Part shown: positions 51,944-61,401 of the stretch, in pieces
Position numbering within the stretch: the first letter of the stretch is position 1
Layout: each line of letters begins with the position of its first letter
Source: Paenibacillus dokdonensis
Lineage (GTDB): Bacteria; Bacillota; Bacilli; Paenibacillales; Paenibacillaceae
Length of the DNA stretch: 64,000 bases
Direction of reading: 5' to 3'
Assembly: GCF_004916975.1 (NCBI RefSeq)
Contig: NZ_STGQ01000001.1
Location: forward strand, 2,529,939 to 2,593,938
Program-made: the position numbers and the translations under genes
The notes under the pieces: generated by a model
What the model was told of the DNA's origin: nothing
The model's database searches: none
Seen by the model: only the letters and a program-made list of their open reading frames with translations

Positions 51944-53347
51944 ATGCGAAAAAAATGGTTAGGTCTAAGCTTGAGCCTCATGTTGGCCGCCGGAATCGCA
52001 GGCTGCGGCGGAAACGACAGCAGTGACAAAAGCAGCACGACGAATGGTAAGTCTGATGGCAGCGTGGCAGCTCCTTCTGCCGATAAGGGCCAGCCGGTAC
52101 AGCTTAAATATTGGACCGACGACCGTCATGATCAGGAGTATATCAAGGAACTGATCAACAAGTTCAATGACACGAACGGCGACAATATCCAGGTGGAATT
52201 AACCGTGATGTCCGAGAACTACACACAAAGCGTCGATATCGCGTTCTCCAGCAACCAGGCGCCGGATGTGCTGCGTCTGAAGAGTGCCAATACGTCCGAG
52301 TTTGTCAAAAAAGGCTATCTGACCCCGATCGACGGTTACCTAACCAATGACATGAAGACGAAATTCGGCAGCCTGCTGATCGACAATGTCAACCGTTTTG
52401 AAGGCAAAGTGTACTCTTTGGCCAACACCGGACTCACCATGCGCCTAGTCTACAATAAGGATATTTTCGCCAAAGCAGGCATCGAGAATCCTCCGGTATC
52501 GTTGCAGGAAATGGTGGACGATGCCAAGAAAATCACCGAAGTCGGCAAGTCCGAAGGCATCTACGGCTTTGCACTGAACTTCAAAAATCCGAAGCAGGCA
52601 TTTGACCGTTCCATCCGGGAGATTCTCTCGTTGAGCGGCTATCAGGGACTTGGCTTTGACATGAAAACTGGCCAATTCGATTTCGCGCCTTACTCGCAGG
52701 TCATCGAATATTTCAAACAGATGCATAAAGACGGAAGCATCCTTCCCGGCGCGGAAACGCTGGACATCGACCCGCTGCGAGCGCAATTTGCAGCAGGCAA
52801 AATCGGCATGTACCTCTCCTTCTCTACGGAGCCGGGCGTGTACAAGGACCAATTCCCGACGGACATCAAATGGGCAGGCACCCTGGCCCCAACACTGGAT
52901 GGACAGATCAAGGGAACTTCTGAAATCGTGTCCGCCGGAACCTGGCTCGGCATCAGCGCCAAATCGATGCACCAGGAAGCGGCATGGAAATTCATGCAGT
53001 ATATGTACGGCGATGACGTTTTGAAGACCTATCATGAAAAAGGCTTCGGGATTGCCATTGTGCCAAGCATTTTGGAGCAGGCCAAAAATCCGGAGATAGG
53101 CGGCATGGAGGGCTTTCTGGTCGGAGAACACGATTCGCTCTGGCCCGCTTCGCCAAACGTTACCCCGGAAGGTTCCAATTATGCAGACGCTTTCTTCAAA
53201 TATATGATCGCTGGTGGAGATTCGAAGACGATCACGGCAGATTTGAACGCCAGATACAACGCCGCATTGTCCAAGGCAGTGGAAAAAGGCGAGATTACCG
53301 TAACGCCGAATCCTGGTTTTGATTCAAGCAAACCGCAGGATAAGTAA
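51944..53347 (+). CDS. ABC sugar transporter, solute-binding lipoprotein
   Basis: A 467-residue extracellular binding protein of the family 1 sugar type. The N-terminal signal MRKKWLGLSLSLMLAAGIAGC holds a lipobox (GIAGC, lipidated cysteine at residue 21) followed by a Ser/Asp/Lys-rich linker. Typical blocks include LKYWTDDRHDQEYIKELINKF, QAPDVLRL and WKFMQYMY. It would capture an oligosaccharide at the membrane and deliver it to the permeases at 53419 and 54418. AAAGGGGAAG is the ribosome site. A strong attenuating hairpin follows. Confidence 0.95.
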   Translation: MRKKWLGLSLSLMLAAGIAGCGGNDSSDKSSTTNGKSDGSVAAPSADKGQPVQLKYWTDDRHDQEYIKELINKFNDTNGDNIQVELTVMSENYTQSVDIAFSSNQAPDVLRLKSANTSEFVKKGYLTPIDGYLTNDMKTKFGSLLIDNVNRFEGKVYSLANTGLTMRLVYNKDIFAKAGIENPPVSLQEMVDDAKKITEVGKSEGIYGFALNFKNPKQAFDRSIREILSLSGYQGLGFDMKTGQFDFAPYSQVIEYFKQMHKDGSILPGAETLDIDPLRAQFAAGKIGMYLSFSTEPGVYKDQFPTDIKWAGTLAPTLDGQIKGTSEIVSAGTWLGISAKSMHQEAAWKFMQYMYGDDVLKTYHEKGFGIAIVPSILEQAKNPEIGGMEGFLVGEHDSLWPASPNVTPEGSNYADAFFKYMIAGGDSKTITADLNARYNAALSKAVEKGEITVTPNPGFDSSKPQDK

Positions 53348-53358
53348 CAGGCAAGGAT

Positions 53359-53395
53359 GGGGCTGCCGCGCAAGATTTCGCGGATGCCCCTTTTC
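53359..53395 (+). terminator. Intra-operon hairpin between binding protein and permeases
   Basis: GGGGC..CCGCG, eight-base loop, CGCGG..GCCCC, then TTTTCTTT. Such partial terminators after the binding-protein gene keep it more abundant than the permeases. Confidence 0.8.
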
Positions 53396-53418
53396 TTTCC
53401 CCGAAGGAGGAACGAATC

Positions 53419-54318
53419 ATGAGCTTTAAATGGAAACGACTGGGGGAGAATTCTCTGTTTCTCCTTCCCAGCATCATTCTGACAGCAGCCCTTGGCATCT
53501 ATCCCTTGCTTTGGATGCTGCGCTATATGTTCTATGATTATGCCGGGTATGGAGAGGCCTTATTCGTTGGCCTGGACAATTTCAGCCGGCTGATGCGCGA
53601 TGGCCTGTTCTGGGAATCGGTCGGGAATACCTTTGTCTTTGCAGGAGGCAAGCTGCTGCTGACGCTTCCCTTGTCCCTGCTGCTGGCGGTCATCCTGAAT
53701 GGTAAACTGCGGGGCGGAAAACTGCTGCGGGGGATCTATTTTATGCCGACGGTCATTAGCACCGCGGTTATATCCGTCGTTTTTTATACCATCTTCAATT
53801 CCTATAACGGGATGGTTAACTCACTTTTGATGAAGCTGCATCTGGTTTCGCAACCGATCGACTGGCTTGGGCCAAAGCATGCGATGCTTACGGTCATTCT
53901 GGTGGCGGTATGGGGCGCGGTCGGCAACTATATGCTTCTGTTCCTTGCCGGACTGCAGAGCATTCCGCAGGATTTGTACGAGAGCGCAGCCATCGACGGT
54001 GCGAACGCCGGAAGGCGGTTCTTGCACATCACGCTTCCGATGCTGGCCCCGGTTGCCCAGATGGTCATGATGCTGGCGATTATCGCTTCCCTGAAAGGCT
54101 ATGAGAGCATCATGGTCATTACGGAAGGCGGGCCGATCGGCAAAACCGAGGTCATGTACCTCTATCTGTACAAACTGCTATTCCCAGTATCCACAGGATC
54201 TCCTGTAGCGCAGCAGATTGGATACGGCAGTGCCGTAGGTTTCGCAAGCGCTGTGATCGTCGGAGCGATCACAGGTTTGTATTTCTTCTTGAGCCGTAAA
54301 ATGAACAAAGTATATTAG
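53419..54318 (+). CDS. ABC sugar transporter permease (MalF type)
   Basis: A 299-residue inner membrane protein with six hydrophobic segments and the EAA loop DLYESAAIDGANAGRRFLHITLPML that docks to the ATPase. It belongs to the LplB/MalF-like group of carbohydrate permeases. CCGAAGGAGG lies upstream of the ATG. No ATPase gene is present in the locus, so a shared MsmX-type ATPase encoded elsewhere is expected. Confidence 0.95.
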   Translation: MSFKWKRLGENSLFLLPSIILTAALGIYPLLWMLRYMFYDYAGYGEALFVGLDNFSRLMRDGLFWESVGNTFVFAGGKLLLTLPLSLLLAVILNGKLRGGKLLRGIYFMPTVISTAVISVVFYTIFNSYNGMVNSLLMKLHLVSQPIDWLGPKHAMLTVILVAVWGAVGNYMLLFLAGLQSIPQDLYESAAIDGANAGRRFLHITLPMLAPVAQMVMMLAIIASLKGYESIMVITEGGPIGKTEVMYLYLYKLLFPVSTGSPVAQQIGYGSAVGFASAVIVGAITGLYFFLSRKMNKVY

Positions 54319-54417
54319 AATCGCGTAGCGCAGAATTTGCGAATGTCTCTAAGATTTGACAACAATGCCGCAGCCCGGTTTATAGTCAATGGCTGCAGGC
54401 ATAGAGGAGGTCCAGCA

Positions 54418-55320
54418 ATGAACGAACAAGCATTATCCCAACAGTCGGGCAGGAACAGAAAAAGCAGAGCTCGTCCTGTTTCCGGCCGTGCAGGTAGAAT
54501 AGTAGGCCGTACGCTCATGTGGCTGTTTTTATTGGCAACGGCGATTCTGACCTTGTTCCCTCTGATGATGACATTATCCGGTTCTCTCAAGACTGGTGCC
54601 GAAATGATGACCGGCGGCAGCCTGCTGCCGGCCAAGCTGCAATTCGGGAACTATGGGGAAGCCTGGAAGCAGGCCAATTTCGCCCGCTATACCTGGAACA
54701 GCGCCTTTGTCAGCATCATGGTTACAGCAGGCACGCTTCTGGTCGCTTCCATGGCGGCCTATGTGGTGGACCGGCGCGATTTCCCCGGAAAATCCCTGTA
54801 CGTGGCGGTACAGGCATCGATGATGTTCATATCCGTCGGCGCCATTGTGCTGCGCCCGCAATTTGATCTGATGGTGGCGCTGCACCTGAATACCACTTTG
54901 TGGGGTGTCATCCTGATTCTGATCAGCGCGCATTCCAGCACGTTTTTTATGCTGCAGGGCTTCTTCAAGGCCATACCACGCGAACTTGATGAAGCGGCAA
55001 TGGTGGACGGCTCGGGATTCATCCGTACCTTCTTCCGCATTATTTTGCCGCTCTTGACACCAGGGCTGGGCGTTGCCGGGCTGTTCGCCTTCCGCCATGC
55101 GTGGAATGAGTACATTCTGCCATTGGTGTTCACGATGACCAATCCGCAGCTGCAGACGCTCACCGTCGGGCTGGCGAATCTTCGCTACGGATCTTCGGCG
55201 GCCATGCAGATTCATTTGATGATGGCGGGTGCGTGCATGTCCATCCTGCCGATGCTGCTCGCTTATATTGTAGCGAACAAAACGTTTATCCAAGTGACAG
55301 CGGGTTCAGTCAAAGGTTGA
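54418..55320 (+). CDS. ABC sugar transporter permease (MalG type)
   Basis: A 300-residue membrane protein with six hydrophobic segments and the EAA loop ELDEAAMVDGSGFIRTFFRIILPLL. It is the second permease of the glycan importer. ATG 54418 is chosen because GAGGAGGTCC lies seven bases before it; the frame also extends upstream but without a ribosome site. The N-terminal 35 residues are basic and polar (SGRNRKSRARPV), on the cytoplasmic side. Confidence 0.95.
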   Translation: MNEQALSQQSGRNRKSRARPVSGRAGRIVGRTLMWLFLLATAILTLFPLMMTLSGSLKTGAEMMTGGSLLPAKLQFGNYGEAWKQANFARYTWNSAFVSIMVTAGTLLVASMAAYVVDRRDFPGKSLYVAVQASMMFISVGAIVLRPQFDLMVALHLNTTLWGVILILISAHSSTFFMLQGFFKAIPRELDEAAMVDGSGFIRTFFRIILPLLTPGLGVAGLFAFRHAWNEYILPLVFTMTNPQLQTLTVGLANLRYGSSAAMQIHLMMAGACMSILPMLLAYIVANKTFIQVTAGSVKG

Positions 55321-55346
55321 ATCCAATTCCATATACAAGGAGCATT

Positions 55347-56363
55347 ATGCATATGAGTGATTTTATAATCGGATCATTGTTTTCCAGCCCGGTGATTACC
55401 CGGCATTCAGGGAATCCGATTCTGTCGCCGGGCGATGTGCCCTACGGTCCTGCGATGGTCTTTAATGCCGGGGTCGCCAAATTTAAAGGCAGATATGTGA
55501 TGGTTTTCCGCAATGACTACGGCGATGTACGTCAGGGTAAGGTTGCCCCTCATCATACAACCAATCTCGGGCTGGCCTTCAGCGATGACGGAATAACGTG
55601 GGAGGTACAGCCGCAGCCATGCTGGTCCTGGCATGATGAAGAGGTCATCCGTGTGTATGATCCGCGTCTGACAGTGATCGGCGAACAATGCTATATATGC
55701 TTTGCAGTCGATACGAAGCATGGACTGCGCGGCGGCATAGCTGTAACCGAGGATTTCAGTTCCTTCGAGGTGCTGAGCCTTTCGCTGCCGGACAACCGCA
55801 ACATGGTATTATTTCCGGAGAAGATCAGGGGCAAATATATGCGGCTGGAACGTCCGATGCCCGTATACAGCCGGAACGGAAAAGACCGTTTTGACATGTG
55901 GATGAGCGACTCACCTGACCTGAAGTACTGGGGCAATTCCAAGCTCCTGCTTACGGTTGAAGATGTGGCTTATGCCAATGACAAGGTAGGCCCCGGCGCT
56001 CCGCCCATCAAAACCGACAAAGGCTGGCTGACCTTATTCCATGCCGTAGACCTCGATCCCAGCCGCGGTAAGAACGGCTGGGAGGACAGCTGGAAGAAAC
56101 GCTATACCGCCGGCATTATGCTTTTGGATCTGGCCGATCCCAGCCGGATCATCGGCAGGGCAGAGTCACCGCTGTTTGTACCGGAGGCGCCTTATGAAAT
56201 CAGCGGGGGCTTTCGCAATGATGTTATTTTTCCAGGCGGCATGATTCTGGAGGATTCCGGCGAAGTCAAAATCTACTATGGCGCCGCCGATACCGTAGAA
56301 TGCCTGGCTACAGCGCATGTGGAGGATCTGCTTCGCCTTTGTCTGGAAAGAGCGGTCAAGTAA
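55347..56363 (+). CDS. GH130-like glycoside phosphorylase
   Basis: A 338-residue five-bladed propeller protein of the GH130 type. Family signatures include NPILSPGDVPYGPAMVFNAG, GLAFSDDGITWE, VYDPRLTVIGEQCYICFAVD, MVLFPEKIRGKYMRLERP and, near the end, YYGAADTVECLATA. GH130 enzymes phosphorolyse or hydrolyse beta-mannosidic bonds, releasing mannose 1-phosphate. It has no signal peptide, so it acts on imported oligosaccharide in the cytoplasm. ATG 55347 or 55353 both fit AAGGAG. Confidence 0.88.
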   Translation: MHMSDFIIGSLFSSPVITRHSGNPILSPGDVPYGPAMVFNAGVAKFKGRYVMVFRNDYGDVRQGKVAPHHTTNLGLAFSDDGITWEVQPQPCWSWHDEEVIRVYDPRLTVIGEQCYICFAVDTKHGLRGGIAVTEDFSSFEVLSLSLPDNRNMVLFPEKIRGKYMRLERPMPVYSRNGKDRFDMWMSDSPDLKYWGNSKLLLTVEDVAYANDKVGPGAPPIKTDKGWLTLFHAVDLDPSRGKNGWEDSWKKRYTAGIMLLDLADPSRIIGRAESPLFVPEAPYEISGGFRNDVIFPGGMILEDSGEVKIYYGAADTVECLATAHVEDLLRLCLERAVK

Positions 56364-56518
56364 GCTGAATGTGAAACTTAATATCTTGGTTATGGTCATC
56401 ACTGCGGGGAATGGTTGGACTTTCGGCCGCTGTGATGTTTGGATGTTCTGTTTAACCACTGGCAGTGATAGCAATCCAAAGATAAAAGCCAGCTTATATA
56501 TATTCAGAGGAGGTTTCT

Positions 56519-57898
56519 ATGGAATACGGACATATTACTTTGCCATCCGCCAGCATTCCGGTTTCCCGCGAGGTGGATGTGCTGGTCATCGGGGGAGGTG
56601 CTTCCGGCGTCGCCGCGGCCCTTGCCGCAGCAAAAGGTGGAGCGAAAACCATGTTGGTGGAGCAGAGGGGGTTTCTTGGCGGGATGGGTACCGTTGCGCT
56701 CGTCCCGGCCTTCTGTCCCTTTACAGACAAGCGGAAGCCCATTATCCGCGGCCTCGGCCTAGAGCTGATGGAGCGGATGAAACAAGCGTGCAACCCCGGA
56801 TACCGCGAGGAATATCAACAAATGCTGGATTGGGTGCCCATCGATCCCGAGGTGCTCAAACGGGTCTATGACGATGCCATCCTGGAAAGCGGCGTTACGC
56901 CGCTGTATCACACCTTTGTTTATGATGTCATACTGTCCGAGGACCGCCGGACGGTGAAAGGTGTCGTTGTCGTCAACAAGACGGGACGTTCTTTCATCTC
57001 CTGCAGGTATATTATCGATTGCTCGGGAGACGGGGATATTGCTGCGCTGGCGGGAGTTCCTTTTCAGAAGGGCGGGGAAGCGGGTGAGCTTCAGCCCGGC
57101 AGCATGTGCTATCTGCTAGCGAACGTGGACCGTCTGAAGTTCAGACGATTCCTGGAGGAGAGCGGGGATACGGGCCAACTGCACAAGACGGTTGAACGAG
57201 CGATCGAGGACGGTGCGCTGCCGGAGGGCCGCAAGTCGATCTCCGGCCTTGCTTGGGTCAGCGACTACCTGGTAGGTGTCAACTTCGGTCATGTATTCGG
57301 CGTGGACGGTACCCTTGCCGAGGATTTGACGCGGGGAGCCATTGAAGGACGCCGTATGGCGGAACGCCAGCTGCAGTTCTTCCGCCGCTATGTGCCGGGC
57401 TTTGAACACGCCCATATGGTGGCAAGCGGGGAGCAGCTCGGCATCCGAGAGACGCGGCGCATCTCAGGGGACTATATCCTGACAGTCGATGATTTTATTG
57501 CTGCACGCTCCTTCCCGGATGACATTGCCCGCAACGCTTATTACATCGACATTCATCTCGCCAACAGCAAAAGCGAAATGACCTTTAACCACTTGCCGCC
57601 GGGAGTTTCACATGGCGTACCGTATCGGATTCTGCTGCCGGTCGGCATCGACAACCTTTGGGTCGCCGGACGCTCCGTATCCTCGGATCGTGCGGTCCAA
57701 GGCTCCCTTCGGGTGATGCCCAACTGCTTCTCCATGGGTCAAGCCGCGGGGACGGCGGCTGCATTGGCACTGGAAGTCGGCACCAGCTCGCGGGGTATTT
57801 CCGTTACTGAGCTTCAGCGGCGGCTGCTGGAGCAGGATGTATGGCTGGGAGAGGATTTCATGCCGGCTGAGAAACACAAAGGGGAGAATTCGCAGTGA
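56519..57898 (+). CDS. FAD-dependent oxidoreductase (FAD_oxidored family)
   Basis: A 459-residue flavoprotein. The N-terminal FAD motif is VDVLVIGGGASGVAAALAAA, followed by VEQRGFLGGMG, and the C-terminal FAD segment is LWVAGRSVSSDRAVQGSLRV and MGQAAGTAAALA. This matches the PF12831 group, often found in carbohydrate-use loci, where members may oxidise sugars or sugar derivatives; the exact substrate is unknown. AGAGGAGG precedes the ATG. The stop overlaps the start of the SGNH gene (GTGA). Confidence 0.9.
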   Translation: MEYGHITLPSASIPVSREVDVLVIGGGASGVAAALAAAKGGAKTMLVEQRGFLGGMGTVALVPAFCPFTDKRKPIIRGLGLELMERMKQACNPGYREEYQQMLDWVPIDPEVLKRVYDDAILESGVTPLYHTFVYDVILSEDRRTVKGVVVVNKTGRSFISCRYIIDCSGDGDIAALAGVPFQKGGEAGELQPGSMCYLLANVDRLKFRRFLEESGDTGQLHKTVERAIEDGALPEGRKSISGLAWVSDYLVGVNFGHVFGVDGTLAEDLTRGAIEGRRMAERQLQFFRRYVPGFEHAHMVASGEQLGIRETRRISGDYILTVDDFIAARSFPDDIARNAYYIDIHLANSKSEMTFNHLPPGVSHGVPYRILLPVGIDNLWVAGRSVSSDRAVQGSLRVMPNCFSMGQAAGTAAALALEVGTSSRGISVTELQRRLLEQDVWLGEDFMPAEKHKGENSQ

Positions 57899-58902
57899 AA
57901 CAGCTTTCCTTAACAGATAAGTGGTTTCACGGTGCCGTATCACTCGAGCAGCGGGAGGATGGAATCAAGCCTTGGCGTATTCCTTACAAGGATTATGAAT
58001 TATATCCACCTGAGGGGATCGAAGGGAAAGGCGAAATATGTGCAGGCATTCGCTTGCGGATGCGCACGGATTCCTCAGAAGTGGCCGTATCCTTTGCACC
58101 GTTAGCAGAGACCGCCGATATGGATTTCGTGGCGGGAGGAGAATTGCTTCAGTCGCTCAGACTGCTTGCTGGTACAACGGAAGCCATGTTCGGCAGATTT
58201 TCGAGCGATACCAAGGATCTGGAGATCTGGCTTCCGCAAAATATAGGAATGACCATCACCGGTCTGCGGATTGACGATGAGGCTGTCGCAGTCCCACTGC
58301 CGGATACCCGGCCACGCTGGATTACTTATGGCAGCTCCATTACCCAGTGCGTCGCAGCTTCTAGCCCCTCTCGCGCTTGGCCAGCCATTGCCGCCGAAGC
58401 CTGCGGCTTCAGCTTGACCAATCTTGGCTTCTCCGGCAACTGCCACATGGAACCTATGATTGGGCGGCTGATTCGTGACTTGCCGGCCGATTTCATCTCC
58501 ATATGTGCGGGTGTGAACATCTATGGCGCAGGTACCTTAAGCCCTCGCATGTTCAAGCCACTGCTGATCGGGCTGGTGGAGACGATCCGCGACAAGCACA
58601 AGGAGACTCCGATGCTTATCATTTCACCGATTTATGGCACTGTCCGCGAAACGGAGCTCAATTCGCTGGGCTTCACCCTGCCCATGATGCGTGAAGGCAT
58701 CCGCGAGACCGTAGAACTGCTCAGGGAACGGGGCGATCACCGGCTGTACTATCAGGATGGCCTGAATTGGCTCGGTCCGGAGGATGAATCTTTTCTGACG
58801 GACGGCCTGCACCCGGGAGCCGAAGGGTATGAGTTGCTGGGCCGGCGTTTCCGCAAACTTCATGAATGTGCGTTCCGGGTAGGGAATAAATTTGCAGAGT
58901 GA
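57895..58902 (+). CDS. SGNH/GDSL esterase with N-terminal beta domain
   Basis: A 335-residue protein. The first 135 residues form a beta-rich domain found in some carbohydrate esterases. The SGNH hydrolase domain follows: block I ITYGSSITQCV with the nucleophilic serine, a glycine in LGFSGNCHMEP, the asparagine in ICAGVNIYG, and the Asp-His pair in TDGLHPGAEGY. All four catalytic positions are present. No signal peptide, so it probably removes acetyl groups from imported glycans. GTG 57895 overlaps the previous stop, indicating translational coupling. Confidence 0.9.
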   Translation: MKQLSLTDKWFHGAVSLEQREDGIKPWRIPYKDYELYPPEGIEGKGEICAGIRLRMRTDSSEVAVSFAPLAETADMDFVAGGELLQSLRLLAGTTEAMFGRFSSDTKDLEIWLPQNIGMTITGLRIDDEAVAVPLPDTRPRWITYGSSITQCVAASSPSRAWPAIAAEACGFSLTNLGFSGNCHMEPMIGRLIRDLPADFISICAGVNIYGAGTLSPRMFKPLLIGLVETIRDKHKETPMLIISPIYGTVRETELNSLGFTLPMMREGIRETVELLRERGDHRLYYQDGLNWLGPEDESFLTDGLHPGAEGYELLGRRFRKLHECAFRVGNKFAE

Positions 58903-59154
58903 CGAGTTTTCGCAATATTTGAGATATTCCTGGAGATAATGCCTTCATTAAGATGTAGATCAACTTCAAATAATCCATTAAATCAACTAAACCTCCGTGC
59001 TTCGGCACGGAGGTTTAGTGTCGGATTAAAAGGAGATCGAATCTTAATAGTCTAGTTGCTGCGAACCATTGAACTACACGAATTAAATGGGTTTGGTTTT
59101 GGATACGCAAATGAAACAGCATAGAGTTACTATTACGCAATTGGCGTTTCGTTG
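58903..59154 (+). other. Spacer with palindrome
   Basis: The hairpin at 58987 lies here; beyond it the sequence runs into the MarR remnant. Stretch 59060-59150 (NGFGFGYANETA with stops) may be the lost N-terminus of that gene. Confidence 0.4.
58987..59018. terminator. Hairpin at the end of the glycan locus
   Basis: CTAAACCTCCGTGC, TTCG loop, GCACGGAGGTTTAG: a perfect 14-base-pair stem. No T-run follows on the forward strand. Confidence 0.75.
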
Positions 59155-59316
59155 ATGATCTTATTATGGAATCATAAAGGGTTATCTCAGATCGATATTC
59201 TAGGAACGCTCTTAATCGAGCACTCGGTGCTGTCTGGTTTGTTACAGCGAATGCGGAAGGCCGGCTTCATCCGGAATTCTCCCGATCACCATGATGGCCG
59301 GGTTATGAGAATCTAA
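59155..59316 (+). pseudogene. MarR-family regulator fragment
   Basis: The frame reads KGLSQIDILGTLLIEHSVLS, GLLQRMRKAGFIRNSPDHHD and GRVMRI, then TAA. This is the winged helix of a MarR regulator (recognition helix and the D..D.R wing). The N- and C-terminal dimer helices are missing. It may once have controlled the divergent NmrA-like gene at 59364. Confidence 0.6.
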
Positions 59317-59363
59317 TTGCCCTGAGCATCTCTATTGGGATCCTGGGCACACGACAGCGTCTA

Positions 59364-60015
59364 TTACCGACGGATGTTAGCGTTGATGGCATCTCGGATT
59401 GGAGTAGACCCGGTATTGAGTTCCAGAATCTGTTGGCTGATGCGAGGTTCGTGGAGCAGCTCGGCGAGAGTTTCGGCGACATCGGCGTAAGCTATCTGGT
59501 CGTGAAACTCGGCTGGCCCGAGCGATACGAGACCTGTTCCAGGATTGTCGACAAGCAGTGACGGACGAAGAATCAACCAATCTAGATCGCTGCGACTAAG
59601 TACGATGTCTGCTTTTTTCTTCACAGTAAAATGATACTCGACTTCGTCACCTAGGTTACGCTCCCGCCAAGACTCTGGGAGTACTGACACAAGCGCGAAA
59701 CGGTTGATTTGTGCTCGCTGAGCCGCCTCAATCGCTTTCGTGACCATCGCCATCGATCGACTTTGTAACTTCCATCTTGCCTCCATTGGACCCTGCGCTG
59801 AACACGATGGCGTCAACGTTGCCAAAGACGTCCGCTAGCATATCCACGGTCATATTAGCGAAGTCTCCCACTGCCGTATTAACTCCTCTCTCAGCGAGGT
59901 CTGCCTGCTGTTCATTCCGGCGCACGAGCCCGTGTACGGAATCTCCCTTGGAAATGAGTCTTTGCGCTAGCAGACCGCCGATGTTGCCCGTAATCCCAAT
60001 AATAAATACATTCAT
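59364..60015 (-). pseudogene. NmrA-like NAD(P)-binding protein, frameshifted
   Basis: On the reverse strand ATG 60015 (GAAAGGAGC upstream) begins NVFIIGITGNIGGLLAQRLI, an atypical SDR nucleotide-binding motif. The frame runs to KSIDGDG near 59750, then the homologous continuation VTKAIEAAQRAQINRFALVS lies in another frame and runs to TAA near 59364. One frameshift near 59745-59760 therefore breaks a gene of about 215 codons. The C-terminal LDWLILRPSLLVDNPGTGLV is typical of YwnB/NmrA relatives. Confidence 0.75.
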
Positions 60016-60168
60016 TTTAATGCTCCTTTCGTTTCTATCTATTAAGTGAGCATTTTGCATAATTCCGTTTTTGTTAGAAAGGCAGCAAAATCTAATTGCA
60101 TCCGGGGAATTGTAGTGGCTCAATTCTAAAAATGGGCAGACCTGCAGAATTTCAGCGTTTGCAAATTT

Positions 60169-61362
60169 TTAAGCTGCGTTTTGGTTCTTTCTAGTGGTAG
60201 CAGAAAGAGCGGATACAAGCAGGACGATGGCATTCAGATACTGGTGAGTCGTTACTTTCTGAATGCCCCAGACATGCATGTCATCTGCAGTAAGATAGGT
60301 TTTCATTCTGGAGTTGCATCGTTCCACGCTGGTACGTTCGTTGTAAAGCTCCTTCCAGCGTTTGGTATCCCGATGCGGGCTGCTAGATCGCCGAAGATCG
60401 TCCTTTGCATCTACTTTGACGACCATGCCATAGTTGGAAGGCGAACAGGCGGACATTCCTAACGGGCAATCAACTTTACCCGTGGCGTGAGGACATCGGA
60501 ACTTCAAGTAATCACCGTCAGCACCCCAATAAGTCATCGCGAATCCCATCGAGCAACAAGGCGTTCCGTTTGATGTCATCCCAGCAGGAGGTTCTTTCTC
60601 TCCTCGGGGGTTGAGGGGAATAATGGCTTGCGCCTTCACGTTTCGAGCGGCTTCGTAAACTTTCATTTGGTCGTAGCCCGCATCGAGCATAAAGAATCGC
60701 GCCTTTGTTTTGACAGCCGCCTTTTCAATCAAACCCGGTGCCATTTCCCCGTCATTGACATGCGCTGGCGTGACTTCCAGTGCGAGCGGCAATTCGCTTT
60801 TTGTATCCACAGCCAAATGGAGCTTGTAACCGAACCAAGTCACCTTGTTTCCGAAGGAGTCAAATTTCGCACCCCAATTCGCATTGCCGGTCTGCTCGCT
60901 TTTTCGTTTGGGCTGCTTCTTTTCGAAAGCATGGATGGCGGCGCTATCGATTGCAACGTGGCTGCCATCAATAATGCCGTCTTGCTGACAGCGTTTGACC
61001 AGATCTTCGAAGAGTTGCTTAGCCAGGTTTTTCTTAGTCAGCTCGCTGAAGACTCGGCTTAACGTCGAGATGGAAGGGACTTCGCGATCTAGCGGAAGTC
61101 CACACTGATAGCGAAATCGAAGATCGGTATCCAAACGATGATGCAAGCCCGTAAAAGTTTGAATATGCTCAAGTGGTGCGGCTAAGAGTGCACGTAAAAT
61201 CCCTTCTCTACAATGACCATCAGCACCTCGGGGTGAACAACTTCTCAGTTGTTTGGCGTAAGGACGAAGATCCAAGACGCCAAAGAAGATTGGCAATCGA
61301 TCTTTTGAATTCATTTTTAGCATATCTTCAAAGGAAAATAGACTTTCTTGTAGAATATACAA
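60169..61362 (-). CDS. DDE transposase of the IS5/IS1182 superfamily
   Basis: A 397-residue transposase. An InsH-type N-terminal domain precedes the DDE core: AIDSAAIHAF (first D), FFMLDAGYDQ (second D) and ERTSVERCNSRM (E). A cysteine-bearing insert FRCPHATGKVDC fits the zinc-like region of this group. TTG 61362 is preferred over GTG 61401 because CGGAGG ends eight bases upstream. The frame is intact. Element ends could not be fixed: candidates near 60125 and 61455 share only TTCTAA..AT, so no mobile_element boundaries are given. Confidence 0.85.
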   Translation of the reverse strand: MYILQESLFSFEDMLKMNSKDRLPIFFGVLDLRPYAKQLRSCSPRGADGHCREGILRALLAAPLEHIQTFTGLHHRLDTDLRFRYQCGLPLDREVPSISTLSRVFSELTKKNLAKQLFEDLVKRCQQDGIIDGSHVAIDSAAIHAFEKKQPKRKSEQTGNANWGAKFDSFGNKVTWFGYKLHLAVDTKSELPLALEVTPAHVNDGEMAPGLIEKAAVKTKARFFMLDAGYDQMKVYEAARNVKAQAIIPLNPRGEKEPPAGMTSNGTPCCSMGFAMTYWGADGDYLKFRCPHATGKVDCPLGMSACSPSNYGMVVKVDAKDDLRRSSSPHRDTKRWKELYNERTSVERCNSRMKTYLTADDMHVWGIQKVTTHQYLNAIVLLVSALSATTRKNQNAA

Positions 61363-61401
61363 GGTGACTTCCTCCGTTCTTGGGGTTTTTGGTTTGGTCA
61401 C

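Noticed and set aside
52445..53131. 228-codon reverse frame opposite the binding protein
   Set aside because: Shadow frame; the forward gene has signal peptide, lipobox and family blocks throughout.
54574..55293. 239-codon reverse frame opposite the second permease
   Set aside because: Shadow of a GC-rich coding region; product is histidine- and arginine-rich and lacks any ribosome site.
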